Of a stretch of DNA of 53,478 bases, positions 1 through 7,379 are shown in pieces. The notes below the pieces were generated by a model, which saw only the letters and a program-made list of their open reading frames with translations, ran no database searches and was not told the origin of the DNA. The position numbers were made by a program, and so were the translations under genes. Origin of the DNA: Ensifer sp. LCM 4579 (lineage in GTDB: Bacteria; Pseudomonadota; Alphaproteobacteria; Rhizobiales; Rhizobiaceae); NCBI RefSeq assembly GCF_001854885.1, contig NZ_MDDV01000007.1, positions 163,255 through 216,732 of the forward strand, written 5' to 3'. Within the stretch, counting starts at the first letter, position 1. Every line of letters starts with the position of its first letter.

Positions 1-670
1 CAACCGGCGGATACACGACCTCGGACTGGCGGCCGTAGATCCGCTGGATGCGCGAGCGCACATAGGTCGAATTCGCCAACATGAGGTCGGGCCCATGGGC
101 GGTGCGCGTATCCCAGGTTCTCAGATGATGCAACATGTAGCGGAAGAGCAGGCCCTTTGGACCAAATCCGAGACGGCCCTGCTCCAGATAGGAAAACTGT
201 TCGTCCCACGCGTAGCGGATGGGACTGTGCACGTAGCACAGATGCGGTTGATCGGGCCGTGTCAGGACACCGCGGGCAAAGGCCGCCGAGGACGAGATGA
301 CGGCATCGTAGGCGGTGATGTCGAACTGCTCGATCAGAAAGGGACAGAGGAAAAACAGGGAGCGGTAGTATCGCTGTACCATCGGCAATCGGTTGGCGGC
401 CGAAGAATGGAATGCCACATCACGAAAATATTGCTCTTTTATGTCTTGCGGCAGGAAGTCGAAGAGGGTGAATACCTCTGCACCTGGAAACAACTTGCAC
501 AGGCGCGCGAGGACACGCTCCCCACCGCGGAAATTCGGGCACCAATCATGTACGATGGCGATCCTTGCGTCGTGATCCACCGAGGGGAGCGGAAATTCCG
601 GCGAAACGCGCCGGTCAGGGTGTTTCAGGCGAGCAATCGTTGCCAATTCGTCCCGGCGCGCATGATGCAT
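1..670 (-). CDS. Glycosyltransferase family 4 (GT-B), partial at left edge
   Basis: The visible N-terminal ~223 residues belong to a GT4 (group 1) glycosyltransferase that continues past the window. After a ~33-residue leader comes a short beta strand (RIAIVHDW) followed by a glycine-rich GGERVL loop, then FPGAEVFTLFDFLP, HSPIRYAWD and, at the edge, LANSTYVRSRI with EVVYPP. These are the usual landmarks of the acceptor domain and of the first strands of the nucleotide-sugar domain. The enzyme would add a sugar to a lipid-linked polysaccharide repeat at the cytoplasmic membrane. The start is the ATG at 670; no earlier ATG or GTG is in frame before the intergenic repeat at 741-823, which limits any extension. 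It is divergent from the GT2 gene. Donor and acceptor cannot be read from sequence. Confidence 0.85.
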   Translation of the reverse strand, partial: MHHARRDELATIARLKHPDRRVSPEFPLPSVDHDARIAIVHDWCPNFRGGERVLARLCKLFPGAEVFTLFDFLPQDIKEQYFRDVAFHSSAANRLPMVQRYYRSLFFLCPFLIEQFDITAYDAVISSSAAFARGVLTRPDQPHLCYVHSPIRYAWDEQFSYLEQGRLGFGPKGLLFRYMLHHLRTWDTRTAHGPDLMLANSTYVRSRIQRIYGRQSEVVYPPV

Positions 671-1171
671 ATGGAAATCCCGCTTGACCGTGACGGCGCC
701 ACAGCATCCTTTCGGACGCAAGAGGACGCGCGCACCATTACAGCGCCGCACGTCCTTCCAGACGCGCAAAGGTCGCTCTTTAAATCTGCACGTCGAGCTT
801 TCCGAAAATCGGTTCCAATTTCGTAGCCGACGCGTTGGAACAGCTGCATATTCCGCCGCCCGATCGGATCCGACGTGCGGAAACAGCATTGGTCTCCGCT
901 CTTTCCAGACGACTCCGATCCTGGAGCAAGTACCAGATAGTCTGTGTCCGGCGACCGGCGCGGACAAGCTGACAATCAGGTGTACCGGATTTTGTGCGAT
1001 GCGGCAGGCGCAGCCCAAATGCGTATGGCCCTACGCCCGATGGGTCAGTCTCGTCCACCCCGATAGCCTTATTCTCAAGCTGTATCGCCGCCGCCCTCGG
1101 CTTAGGATGGCGGAGTGCCAAGGGTCGCCAGCGGGCCCGTGCTTAGTCAGGTGTTGGAGGCCGGGTTATCG
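671..1171. other. Intergenic region between divergent glycosyltransferase genes
   Basis: About 500 bases with no gene I can support. Short open frames exist on both strands (e.g. 684-1175 plus, 780-1121 minus, 625-975 minus), but none shows a recognisable family, a hydrophobic pattern or a convincing ribosome-binding site, and they overlap one another. The stretch holds a rhizobial palindromic repeat (741-823) and must contain the promoters of the two divergent genes. GGAGG at 1156-1160 is the ribosome-binding site of the GT2 gene. Confidence 0.6.
741..823. repeat. Rhizobial intergenic palindromic repeat (RIME-like), copy 1
   Basis: The block CAGCGCCGCACGTC ... GACGCGCAAAGGTCGCT, followed by a second part containing TTTCCGAAAATCGGTTCC, matches by eye the element at 50341-50385 and, on the opposite strand, the one at 5088-5178. 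The first part forms a stem from GCCGC(A/G)CGTC and GACGCGC. I recall such mosaic palindromes as abundant in Sinorhizobium intergenic DNA. This copy is degenerate in its second half. It separates the two divergent glycosyltransferase promoters. Confidence 0.65.
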
Positions 1172-2062
1172 ATGAAAATGGTCGTGATCATTGCGACCTT
1201 CGGACGGAAAGAGCAACTCGCCCGTCTCCTGAAGCACCTTGAACGGCAGGAAAGACTGCCGGACGAGGTGATCGTCTCGGTTCCCGACGAGACGGATGTC
1301 GTGGCCCATGAGACCACCCGCTTTCGGTTTTCGATCGTCGCTGGAAAGCGTGGGCTGTGCGCACAACGCAACCAGGCTCTCGACTTTGCGCTGGGGCGTT
1401 TTGACGTGATTACCTTCTTCGACGACGACTTCATTCCCCAGCACAACTATCTCCGACTTCTCGAAACCGCCTTTCAGAAGCATCACGAATGGGCGGTGGT
1501 CATGGGGCACGTCGTAAAAGACGGCGCAAAAACCGCAGGCTTCACCTGGACGGAGGGGATCGAGGTGCTGGCAGCGGACGCAGAACTGCCCCACGGAGAG
1601 CCGAAGGTGGCCGATCACATCGGCGCCTATGGCTGCAACATGTCTATGCGCGCGCGACTGATCGGCGGCCTGCGCTTTGATGAGCGGTTGGTGCTTTACG
1701 GCTGGCAGGAAGACATCGACTTCACCAGCCAGTTGAGGCGGCTTGGGCGGGTCGTCGAACTGAGCACATTGCGCGGCGTGCATCTCGGGCTCAAGGCCGG
1801 TCGGGTCAGCGGCGAGCGCTTCGGCTACTCCCAGGTCGCCAACCCCATCTACTTGATCAGGAAAGGCACGGTACCCGCGAGCTTCGCACTGCCGCTGATG
1901 GGACGCAATATCACCGCCAATCTCCTGCGCAGCCTCTGGCCGGAGCCACATGTCGACAGGCGCGGGCGTCTGCGCGGCAATTTTACCGCTCTGGCGCATG
2001 TGCTGAGGGGTCGCATCGAACCAGAATACATTCAGAAGATAGCACCATCGGAGGCGAGATGA
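1172..2062 (+). CDS. Glycosyltransferase family 2 (GT-A fold)
   Basis: A 296-residue GT2 enzyme. The N-terminus (MKMVVIIATFGR) is the first strand and loop of the nucleotide-sugar fold. The metal-binding D-x-D region is FFDDDF at residues ~82-87, and GWQEDID at ~177-183 is the usual E/D-D catalytic-base region. It likely transfers a sugar from a UDP- or GDP-donor onto the growing polysaccharide repeat in the cytoplasm. The start is the ATG at 1172, 11 bases after GGAGG at 1156-1160; an upstream in-frame extension to 1115 has no ribosome-binding site and would add 19 residues unlike the family. Its stop overlaps the ATG of the ExoF-like gene by four bases (ATGA), so the two are translationally coupled. 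Sugar specificity is unknown. Confidence 0.88.
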   Translation: MKMVVIIATFGRKEQLARLLKHLERQERLPDEVIVSVPDETDVVAHETTRFRFSIVAGKRGLCAQRNQALDFALGRFDVITFFDDDFIPQHNYLRLLETAFQKHHEWAVVMGHVVKDGAKTAGFTWTEGIEVLAADAELPHGEPKVADHIGAYGCNMSMRARLIGGLRFDERLVLYGWQEDIDFTSQLRRLGRVVELSTLRGVHLGLKAGRVSGERFGYSQVANPIYLIRKGTVPASFALPLMGRNITANLLRSLWPEPHVDRRGRLRGNFTALAHVLRGRIEPEYIQKIAPSEAR

Positions 2063-3510
2063 TGCCCATGTCATTGCGCGTACCATGTACGAACGAGCGC
2101 CGGCGAAGCCTGGGCCGCAGCACTCTTCAAATGCCGCTTTCGGGAAAGTTGCGCGTTTTCTCTCATTGCATCCGGCGCCTCGCGGGCTTCATCATTTTGT
2201 CGGCTGTGCTTTCAGGGCTGGTCGTAGGCGGACCGACTGCCGCCGTCGCCAACGACGAATATGTCCTCGGCCCCCAGGACAAGCTTCGCATCAAGGTTTA
2301 CGAGTGGCGGGCCTCGCGCGATATCATATTCGAATGGACGGCATTGAACGATGTATTCACGGTCAGCGCCGCAGGGTCGTTATCGCTGCCTTTTGCCGGC
2401 GAAATTCCGGCCGCCGGTCTTACGCCGAACAGTCTCGCATACGCCATCAGCGATCAGCTGATGCGTAACATGGGGCTCGGAAGGCGCCCCGACGCAGCCG
2501 TCGAAGTTATCCAGTATCGCCCCTTCTATATCGTCGGCCACGTTATGACGCCGGGGGAATATCCGTATAGACCGGAACTCACCGTTCTACAGGCGCTCAG
2601 CATTGCCGGCGGTCTCAGACGGAGAGAGGAAGGCATCGCCAGGTTCGAACGAGAGGTGATCCAAGGACGAGGGGATGTGAGCCTTCTCGGCCTGGAGAAC
2701 ATCAATCTGCTGGCGCGCAAGTCGCGCTTGCAGGCCGAGCTTGCGGACGCTACCGAGATTCAGTTTCCCACAAGCCTGACGTCACGCCGGGCGGATCCTA
2801 CGATCGCGCTTCTCATTGAGCAGGAAGTGTCGATATTCAAGGCCCGCCGCGAGGGGCAGCACACGCAGATCCGCGCCCTCGATAATCTTCGCGAGTTTCT
2901 GGAAAAGGAGCTCGCGTCTCTGGAGGCGCAGCTGGTCTTCCGCGACAAGCAGATCGCATCCATCCAGAAGGAGTTGTCTGACGTATCGTCGCTGGTATCC
3001 AAGGGGCTGGCGGCGGCTCCACGTGAGATGTCGCTCGACCGCACGCTCGCGCAATACCAGAGCGATCGCCTCACGGCCGAGACGAGCCTGCTTCGCGCGC
3101 GCCAGGAGATCAGCAAGACGGAGGTCACCATCCTGGAATTGCGCAACCGCTACAAGAACGAAGTCACCTCGATGCTGCGTGAAACGCAAGCGCAGATCGA
3201 AGCTCTGGAACGCAGGTCAGACACCGCGTTTCAATTGCTCCACGAATCGGAGACCGCGGCTCCACGGCTGCTCGCACGACAGGTCCAGGCCGCCCAGGCC
3301 AAGCCGGTCTACACCATCGTGCGCCGCACGAATGACGGGAGCGAGGAACTTCCTGCCACCGAAGCGAGCTTGATCAAACCGGGCGATACGCTGACGGTGG
3401 AAATTCCAATGCCCGCCCCCGAGAGTTTCGCGGATACCGAACCGGAAGATTCCGACGTCACCACCTTCGCAATCGGTCAGGCGAAGTCCCCCGAGACCAA
3501 CGCTCAGTAG
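2059..3510 (+). CDS. ExoF-like polysaccharide export protein
   Basis: A 483-residue periplasmic/outer-membrane polysaccharide export protein of the ExoF/GumB group. A long basic leader and hydrophobic segment (GFIILSAVLSGLVVGG, residues ~43-58) end at an Ala-x-Ala site near residue 69. The Poly_export domain follows (YVLGPQDKLRIKVYEW, SLSLPFAGEIPAAGLT), then an SLBB-like segment (YIVGHVMTPGEYPYRPELTV), and the rest is mostly charged coiled coil (~250-420). S. meliloti ExoF is about 420 residues, so this one is slightly longer. It would work with the ExoP-like protein to carry polymer through the periplasm. It starts inside the stop of the GT2 gene; GGAGG at 2050-2054 precedes two tandem ATGs at 2059 and 2062. 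A start at the later ATG (2131) would give a more ordinary signal peptide. Confidence 0.85.
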   Translation: MMPMSLRVPCTNERRRSLGRSTLQMPLSGKLRVFSHCIRRLAGFIILSAVLSGLVVGGPTAAVANDEYVLGPQDKLRIKVYEWRASRDIIFEWTALNDVFTVSAAGSLSLPFAGEIPAAGLTPNSLAYAISDQLMRNMGLGRRPDAAVEVIQYRPFYIVGHVMTPGEYPYRPELTVLQALSIAGGLRRREEGIARFEREVIQGRGDVSLLGLENINLLARKSRLQAELADATEIQFPTSLTSRRADPTIALLIEQEVSIFKARREGQHTQIRALDNLREFLEKELASLEAQLVFRDKQIASIQKELSDVSSLVSKGLAAAPREMSLDRTLAQYQSDRLTAETSLLRARQEISKTEVTILELRNRYKNEVTSMLRETQAQIEALERRSDTAFQLLHESETAAPRLLARQVQAAQAKPVYTIVRRTNDGSEELPATEASLIKPGDTLTVEIPMPAPESFADTEPEDSDVTTFAIGQAKSPETNAQ

Positions 3511-3764
3511 CAAGGTGTTCCGGGACCCCACTCCGGTGGAGGAGCGGCACGCGCAAAGATCGCAGCGTCGCTTTGAGCTGCGGCATGTTCGCTGGCTCGT
3601 GACGCAAATGCGCCTTCGGCCCGTCAAAGGCCGCCCTCGCTTCGTCAACGCGGCGTTCCTAAAGGCATGGGATAACTTGGTTCGGCACGTTCACAATGCC
3701 GAGCGACTCTGCTCTTCTGAGGCTGATGAAACTTTCCCTTCGGACAACAGCCGAGGAGGTTGCC

Positions 3765-4031
3765 TTGCCTTGGATCTACCTTGCAATCGGAGCGGCCGGC
3801 GTGCTCATCGGCGTCCGCTTCAAGGTGTCCACGCTGCTCGCGACGTGCTTCGCAACCATTGTTGCGAGCGTTACCACGATGAAGTTATTGGGGTTTTCAG
3901 ACCAGCACACCCTGCTCAAGACGTTGTTGCTCCTACTCACGCTGCAGGGCACCTATCTGATCGGCCTTACGCTTGCGAGCCTGCGGCACCGCTCGGTTTT
4001 GCATGACGGCTGCGACAACCAGGATGGATAA
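3765..4031 (+). CDS. Small hydrophobic membrane protein, function unknown
   Basis: An 88-residue protein with three predicted membrane segments: IYLAIGAAGVLIGVRF, TLLATCFATIVASVTTM and LLKTLLLLLTLQGTYLIGL, followed by a basic tail. I prefer the TTG at 3765 because it sits five bases after a strong GAGGAGG (3753-3759). In-frame ATGs at 3726 and 3696 would add 13 or 23 polar residues but have weaker or no ribosome-binding sites. It lies between exoF-like and exoY-like genes and ends just before the convergent exoY-like stop. Small membrane proteins next to exo genes sometimes modulate polysaccharide synthesis (ExoX is one), but I see no specific similarity to ExoX. Confidence 0.55.
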   Translation: MPWIYLAIGAAGVLIGVRFKVSTLLATCFATIVASVTTMKLLGFSDQHTLLKTLLLLLTLQGTYLIGLTLASLRHRSVLHDGCDNQDG

Positions 4032-4050
4032 CGGCTTTACCGGCACCGTC

Positions 4051-4896
4051 CTACGATGCCTGGTCGAACCTCATGACCACGAGGGCTGTCCATGCCAGAA
4101 TGCTGAGATCGGACCAGATCGACCAGTTCCGCACATAGTCTGCATCGAGACCGACGCGGCGCTTGTAGTCGATGTCGTTCCGGCCGCTAATCTGCCATAG
4201 GCCCGTAACGCCCGGCCGGGTTTTCAGATACTCATCTGCAAGGGAACCATAGCGCGACAGCTCGCTGGCAACGATGGGTCGGGGGCCGACGCAGCTCATT
4301 TCGCCTCGCAGCACATTGACGAGTTGCGGCAGTTCATCAATGCTGGATTTCCGCAGAACATGGCCAAGAAACGTGATCCGTGGGTCGTGCTTGAGCTTTT
4401 GGGCCGCCCGCCACGACTCGGCGGCCTGCGGATTGCGGGCAAGATACTCTTCGAGGACCTGTTCCGCATTCGGCACCATGGTGCGGAATTTGTAACAATC
4501 GAATGGTCTGCCGTTGAAGCCAATGCGGCGATGGGCGAAGAGCACCGGACCGCCCATGGTGGCTTTGATGAGGATTGCCGTTACGAGCATTATAGGAAGC
4601 GCCAGAATCAGGGCGACCGATGCCACGGTGATGTCCAGGGCTCTCTTGCGCCATCCCCCAAGCGGACCGATTTTTCGCCCGAGCGCCTTTCCCGTCTGCA
4701 GAGCTTTGGTCTCTGACTCCGCTCCAGTTGTGCCGTTGAACCCGGATTCGGCCCGATGAGGCTTCCATCGGGCACTCAGCCAAGCCTGTGCCGCAGCGCG
4801 CGAAACGGAAGACTGGCGCTCGCCGATCGACGAGCCCCTGAACCTGGTGAAAATTCCTCTACGGACCGGGCGGATATCCTGTGTGTTGATTGTCAT
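4051..4896 (-). CDS. ExoY-like undecaprenyl-phosphate sugar-1-phosphate transferase
   Basis: A 281-residue bacterial sugar transferase that would start polysaccharide repeat assembly by moving a sugar-1-phosphate (galactose in ExoY) to undecaprenyl phosphate at the inner membrane. The C-terminal ~200 residues contain all family landmarks: a basic RKRALD entry, one long hydrophobic reentrant helix (ITVASVALILALPIMLVTAIL), GPVLFAHRRIGF, FDCYKFRTM, RKSSIDELPQL, VGPRP and TRPGVTGLWQISGR. The N-terminal ~85 residues are polar and not conserved; ExoY itself is shorter (226 residues). I chose the ATG at 4896 because a GGAG precedes it by seven bases; an ATG ten codons upstream lacks one. Its leader contains a palindromic repeat. 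Confidence 0.9.
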   Translation of the reverse strand: MTINTQDIRPVRRGIFTRFRGSSIGERQSSVSRAAAQAWLSARWKPHRAESGFNGTTGAESETKALQTGKALGRKIGPLGGWRKRALDITVASVALILALPIMLVTAILIKATMGGPVLFAHRRIGFNGRPFDCYKFRTMVPNAEQVLEEYLARNPQAAESWRAAQKLKHDPRITFLGHVLRKSSIDELPQLVNVLRGEMSCVGPRPIVASELSRYGSLADEYLKTRPGVTGLWQISGRNDIDYKRRVGLDADYVRNWSIWSDLSILAWTALVVMRFDQAS

Positions 4897-5220
4897 GAGC
4901 GATCTCCACGACATCTCACCAACCATTTTTCAGCCGCCTCAACCGCACTGCAAGAAATGCAATGGGTGTAGCACCTATAGCGATTGCCGCTTTCACCTAC
5001 TACCAAGTTGCTATCCGCATACCCGCTTCGGAGGCGCTCGGCGCCTGCGCTCGAGCCAAAGCGCGGAACGCTCTACCTTCAGATAGTGCATGTCTCCTCG
5101 AATCGATCTTGATCCGGGGAGACATGCAGCAGTTCAAGGTGTTGCAGCGACCCTTGCGCGACCAATAAGGCGCGCGGCAATTCGTGCCGCTACCTGGCAT
5201 CACCTCAAAGGCGCTTCCTC
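4897..5220. other. Leader/promoter region of the exoY-like gene
   Basis: This 324-base stretch lies between the stop of the exoP-like gene and the start of the exoY-like gene, both on the minus strand. It holds no supported coding sequence. Its main content is the palindromic element at 5088-5178. Any exoY-like promoter must lie here unless transcription reads through from the exoP-like gene. Confidence 0.5.
5088..5178. repeat. Rhizobial intergenic palindromic repeat (RIME-like), copy 2
   Basis: Two palindromes in tandem. The first is a perfect 10-base inverted repeat, GCATGTCTCC (5088-5097) with GGAGACATGC (5118-5127) and a 20-base loop. The second uses GCGCG (5156-5160) and CGCGC (5171-5175) around ACCAATAAGG. 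Read on the minus strand, the segment GCCGCGCGCCTTATTGG is close to the copy at 50341-50385. The order of a GACGCGC-type stem, a GCTGCAACACCTTGAA-type linker and a GCATG-type stem is the mosaic order I know from Sinorhizobium intergenic repeats. It sits in the leader of the exoY-like gene. Confidence 0.7.
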
Positions 5221-7119
5221 TCAGTACGCAGTTTGTGCTGCGCGTTTGCGATATTGCCGTATCGACAAGCGGCGGACCTTCGTCATGATCACTCCGATCA
5301 CCGAGGCCTTCGTGACCTGCAGGATCCGCGACAGCTCGGCTGCGAGGTCGACGGGCGTCTTTCCCCATTCCGCAACTATGAGGATGCCGTCGAGCACGGA
5401 AGCTGCCGCCATACCATGTAGTCCGGAGGTGAAGGGTGGCAGGTCGACAATGATCACTTCGTAGCTCTCAAGCTGGTGAATCGCAGCCTTCATATTGCTG
5501 GCTATGAGCAGGCGCTGGGCGTCCGATGCCGTGCTTGGCAGGAGATCGAAGGGCATCCCCGGTACGCGCATGATTTGCCCTTCTATTTGCTCGCCGCTAT
5601 GACCATCTTCTCCAGTGGGCGCTGGCGAGTTCGGGAGGCGCTTGGTCAGGGTAGAGTGGGGTCGATCGGCATCGATGACGAGAGTGCGCACCCCGGACGT
5701 CGCATAGAGCGCCGCGAGATTACTCGCAACCGTGCTTTTGCCGTCGCCCGGGGTGGCCGAGGTGATGCCGATGCATCGCAATGGATGCGCGCTCTCGGCA
5801 AGTCCGATCGCGGCCTTCGCGCTTCTGAGATTCCGGGTGAAGAGAGACGCCGGACGTCTCAATACGTCATCCAGTCGTCCAAAGCTTCGTAGCCAGCCCA
5901 CCGGCGGCAGTTCCCCGATGCATTCTAAGCCCAGCTCGTCCCTGATCTGGCGCGGTGTCCGTATCGTCCGATCAAGTGTGTGCCGTGCAAATGCAATGCC
6001 GACGCCAGCCATCAGTCCCGCCAGTCCGCCCAACGCAAGTACGAGCTTTTTGCGTGGATGGCTGGCGACGAGCGGTCGCGTGGCCTGCGTTATGACCCGT
6101 GCGTCGGCGATCAGGTAAGGTTGCTGGTTCACGGAACTCGTGAAGGCCGCCAAGAGGCTTTCATACATCTTGCGATACGTGTCCGCGGTAACCTCGAGCT
6201 CCTCGAGGGTCGGGCCGCCTCGTGTGACGCCCTCCCCTTCTCCCGACGCCACGACTTCGCCGTCGACGATCGCTGCTCCTAACTGCCGACCGACGCGGTA
6301 GTCGTGCTTGGCGCGAAACTCCTGGGTCATCTGCGTCGCCAGATTCATTTGTGTACGCACTTCCTCGATGCGTTTCTCCAGCCATGCCACGCCTTCGCGG
6401 GCGGCCGCGGCTCTTGTCTCCAATTGTTCGCGAACGAACGCTGCAGCCGTGGCGTTGGCGATCTCGGCCGCCAACTCCGGGTCGACATATTTGAAGGTGA
6501 TGTCAATCGCATAAGAGACGCCGACGCGCTGGACGGCCAAGCTCGCTTGGAACGTTTCAACGACACGGCGCCTGCGTTCGAATTCAGAAAGCTTTGGGGT
6601 CGGGTTCTTTACTTCCTGAGCCTTTCCGGCAGGGGCAAGGGGGGCCTGCGGCGGCTCCTCTTGCGAAACTTCCCCGGAGGCCGTCGCATCCTCCATCACC
6701 TTCAACAGCCGATGGAAGCGTTCGCCAATGCCCGGGCTGTTCATGTGCTTGAAATTCGGGTTGTCCATAAGGCCCAATTCGTCGATCACCATTAAAGCAA
6801 TCTTTTCCGACCTGATTACTGCGAGCTGGGTTTCGACCTGGGAGGTGTCGAGCGAGAGGTTGATCTCGCCCGATTGCTGTTGCAGCAATTGGGGAATCTT
6901 GGGTTCAATGAGTATCTGGGTCCGCGCCGTGAAGACCGAATCCGTAGTGGCAACGTAAAAGGCGGCGATGAGCAGTCCCAGCAACGGAAACGTCATGATC
7001 AGAACGATGCGCTGCCGGATGAACGAAATAATGTCGGCAATGCCGATGAACTCGGAATCCTGTTCCGATCCATGCAAATCGCGTTGGTTTGCCGCTACCG
7101 ACCACTGACGTTCTAGCAT
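5221..7119 (-). CDS. ExoP-like polysaccharide co-polymerase with BY-kinase domain
   Basis: A 632-residue inner-membrane protein controlling polysaccharide chain length and export (PCP2a/Wzc/ExoP family). Residues ~22-80 form the Wzz domain with the first membrane helix (IVLIMTFPLLGLLIAAFYV). A periplasmic coiled-coil region follows, and the second helix (KLVLALGGLAGLMAGVGIAFA) is near ~358-378. The cytoplasmic kinase domain has Walker A ATPGDGKST at ~455-463, the second Walker motif TLVIDADRP at ~479-487 and Walker B IIVDLPP at ~556-562. The C-terminus has only two tyrosines in its last ten residues, a poor cluster for autophosphorylation, and the protein is shorter than S. meliloti ExoP (~786). 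The ATG at 7119 is preferred over an upstream TTG. Confidence 0.9.
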   Translation of the reverse strand: MLERQWSVAANQRDLHGSEQDSEFIGIADIISFIRQRIVLIMTFPLLGLLIAAFYVATTDSVFTARTQILIEPKIPQLLQQQSGEINLSLDTSQVETQLAVIRSEKIALMVIDELGLMDNPNFKHMNSPGIGERFHRLLKVMEDATASGEVSQEEPPQAPLAPAGKAQEVKNPTPKLSEFERRRRVVETFQASLAVQRVGVSYAIDITFKYVDPELAAEIANATAAAFVREQLETRAAAAREGVAWLEKRIEEVRTQMNLATQMTQEFRAKHDYRVGRQLGAAIVDGEVVASGEGEGVTRGGPTLEELEVTADTYRKMYESLLAAFTSSVNQQPYLIADARVITQATRPLVASHPRKKLVLALGGLAGLMAGVGIAFARHTLDRTIRTPRQIRDELGLECIGELPPVGWLRSFGRLDDVLRRPASLFTRNLRSAKAAIGLAESAHPLRCIGITSATPGDGKSTVASNLAALYATSGVRTLVIDADRPHSTLTKRLPNSPAPTGEDGHSGEQIEGQIMRVPGMPFDLLPSTASDAQRLLIASNMKAAIHQLESYEVIIVDLPPFTSGLHGMAAASVLDGILIVAEWGKTPVDLAAELSRILQVTKASVIGVIMTKVRRLSIRQYRKRAAQTAY

Positions 7120-7305
7120 AGCGCGCCGCCCGCACTTCGTGAATCGTGATGATGTACCGGGCAAACCGGAGACGCCTGTCGACCTGCGTCCTGATGCGCA
7201 TCCGCGTTGTCCCGGAATTCAGATTAGCCCCAGGGGGCGGGTACGGAAACGCCACCAAATGGCGTAGTCGGCCTTCCCCCTGCCCGCGCTCGGTCACAGG
7301 CCCAC

Positions 7306-7344
7306 TTGACGGACATGTTATCGATAACATATGTTTAACATATG
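7306..7344 (+). promoter_or_regulatory. Promoter with LacI-type operator inside the -35/-10 spacer
   Basis: TTGACG at 7306-7311 and ATATGT at 7329-7334, 17 bases apart, form a plausible sigma-70 promoter for the ABC transporter operon. The perfect 16-base palindrome ATGTTATCGATAACAT (7315-7330) fills the spacer. It overlaps a second odd palindrome, CATATGTT-T-AACATATG (7328-7344), that covers the -10 and the likely transcription start. A repressor bound here would occlude RNA polymerase. The arms ATGTTA/TAACAT resemble GntR/IdnR-type operators of the LacI family. Confidence 0.75.
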
Positions 7345-7379
7345 TTTTCTTCCAATCGCCGAGCTTTGGGAGGAGCGCA

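Noticed and set aside
95..826. A 243-codon plus-strand frame at the left edge
   Set aside because: The minus strand carries clear GT4 motifs through the window edge; the plus-strand product has none.
625..1121. Possible degraded gene in the 671-1171 gap on the minus strand
   Set aside because: Two overlapping frames look faintly protein-like, but they cross the palindromic repeat at 741-823 and match no family I know.
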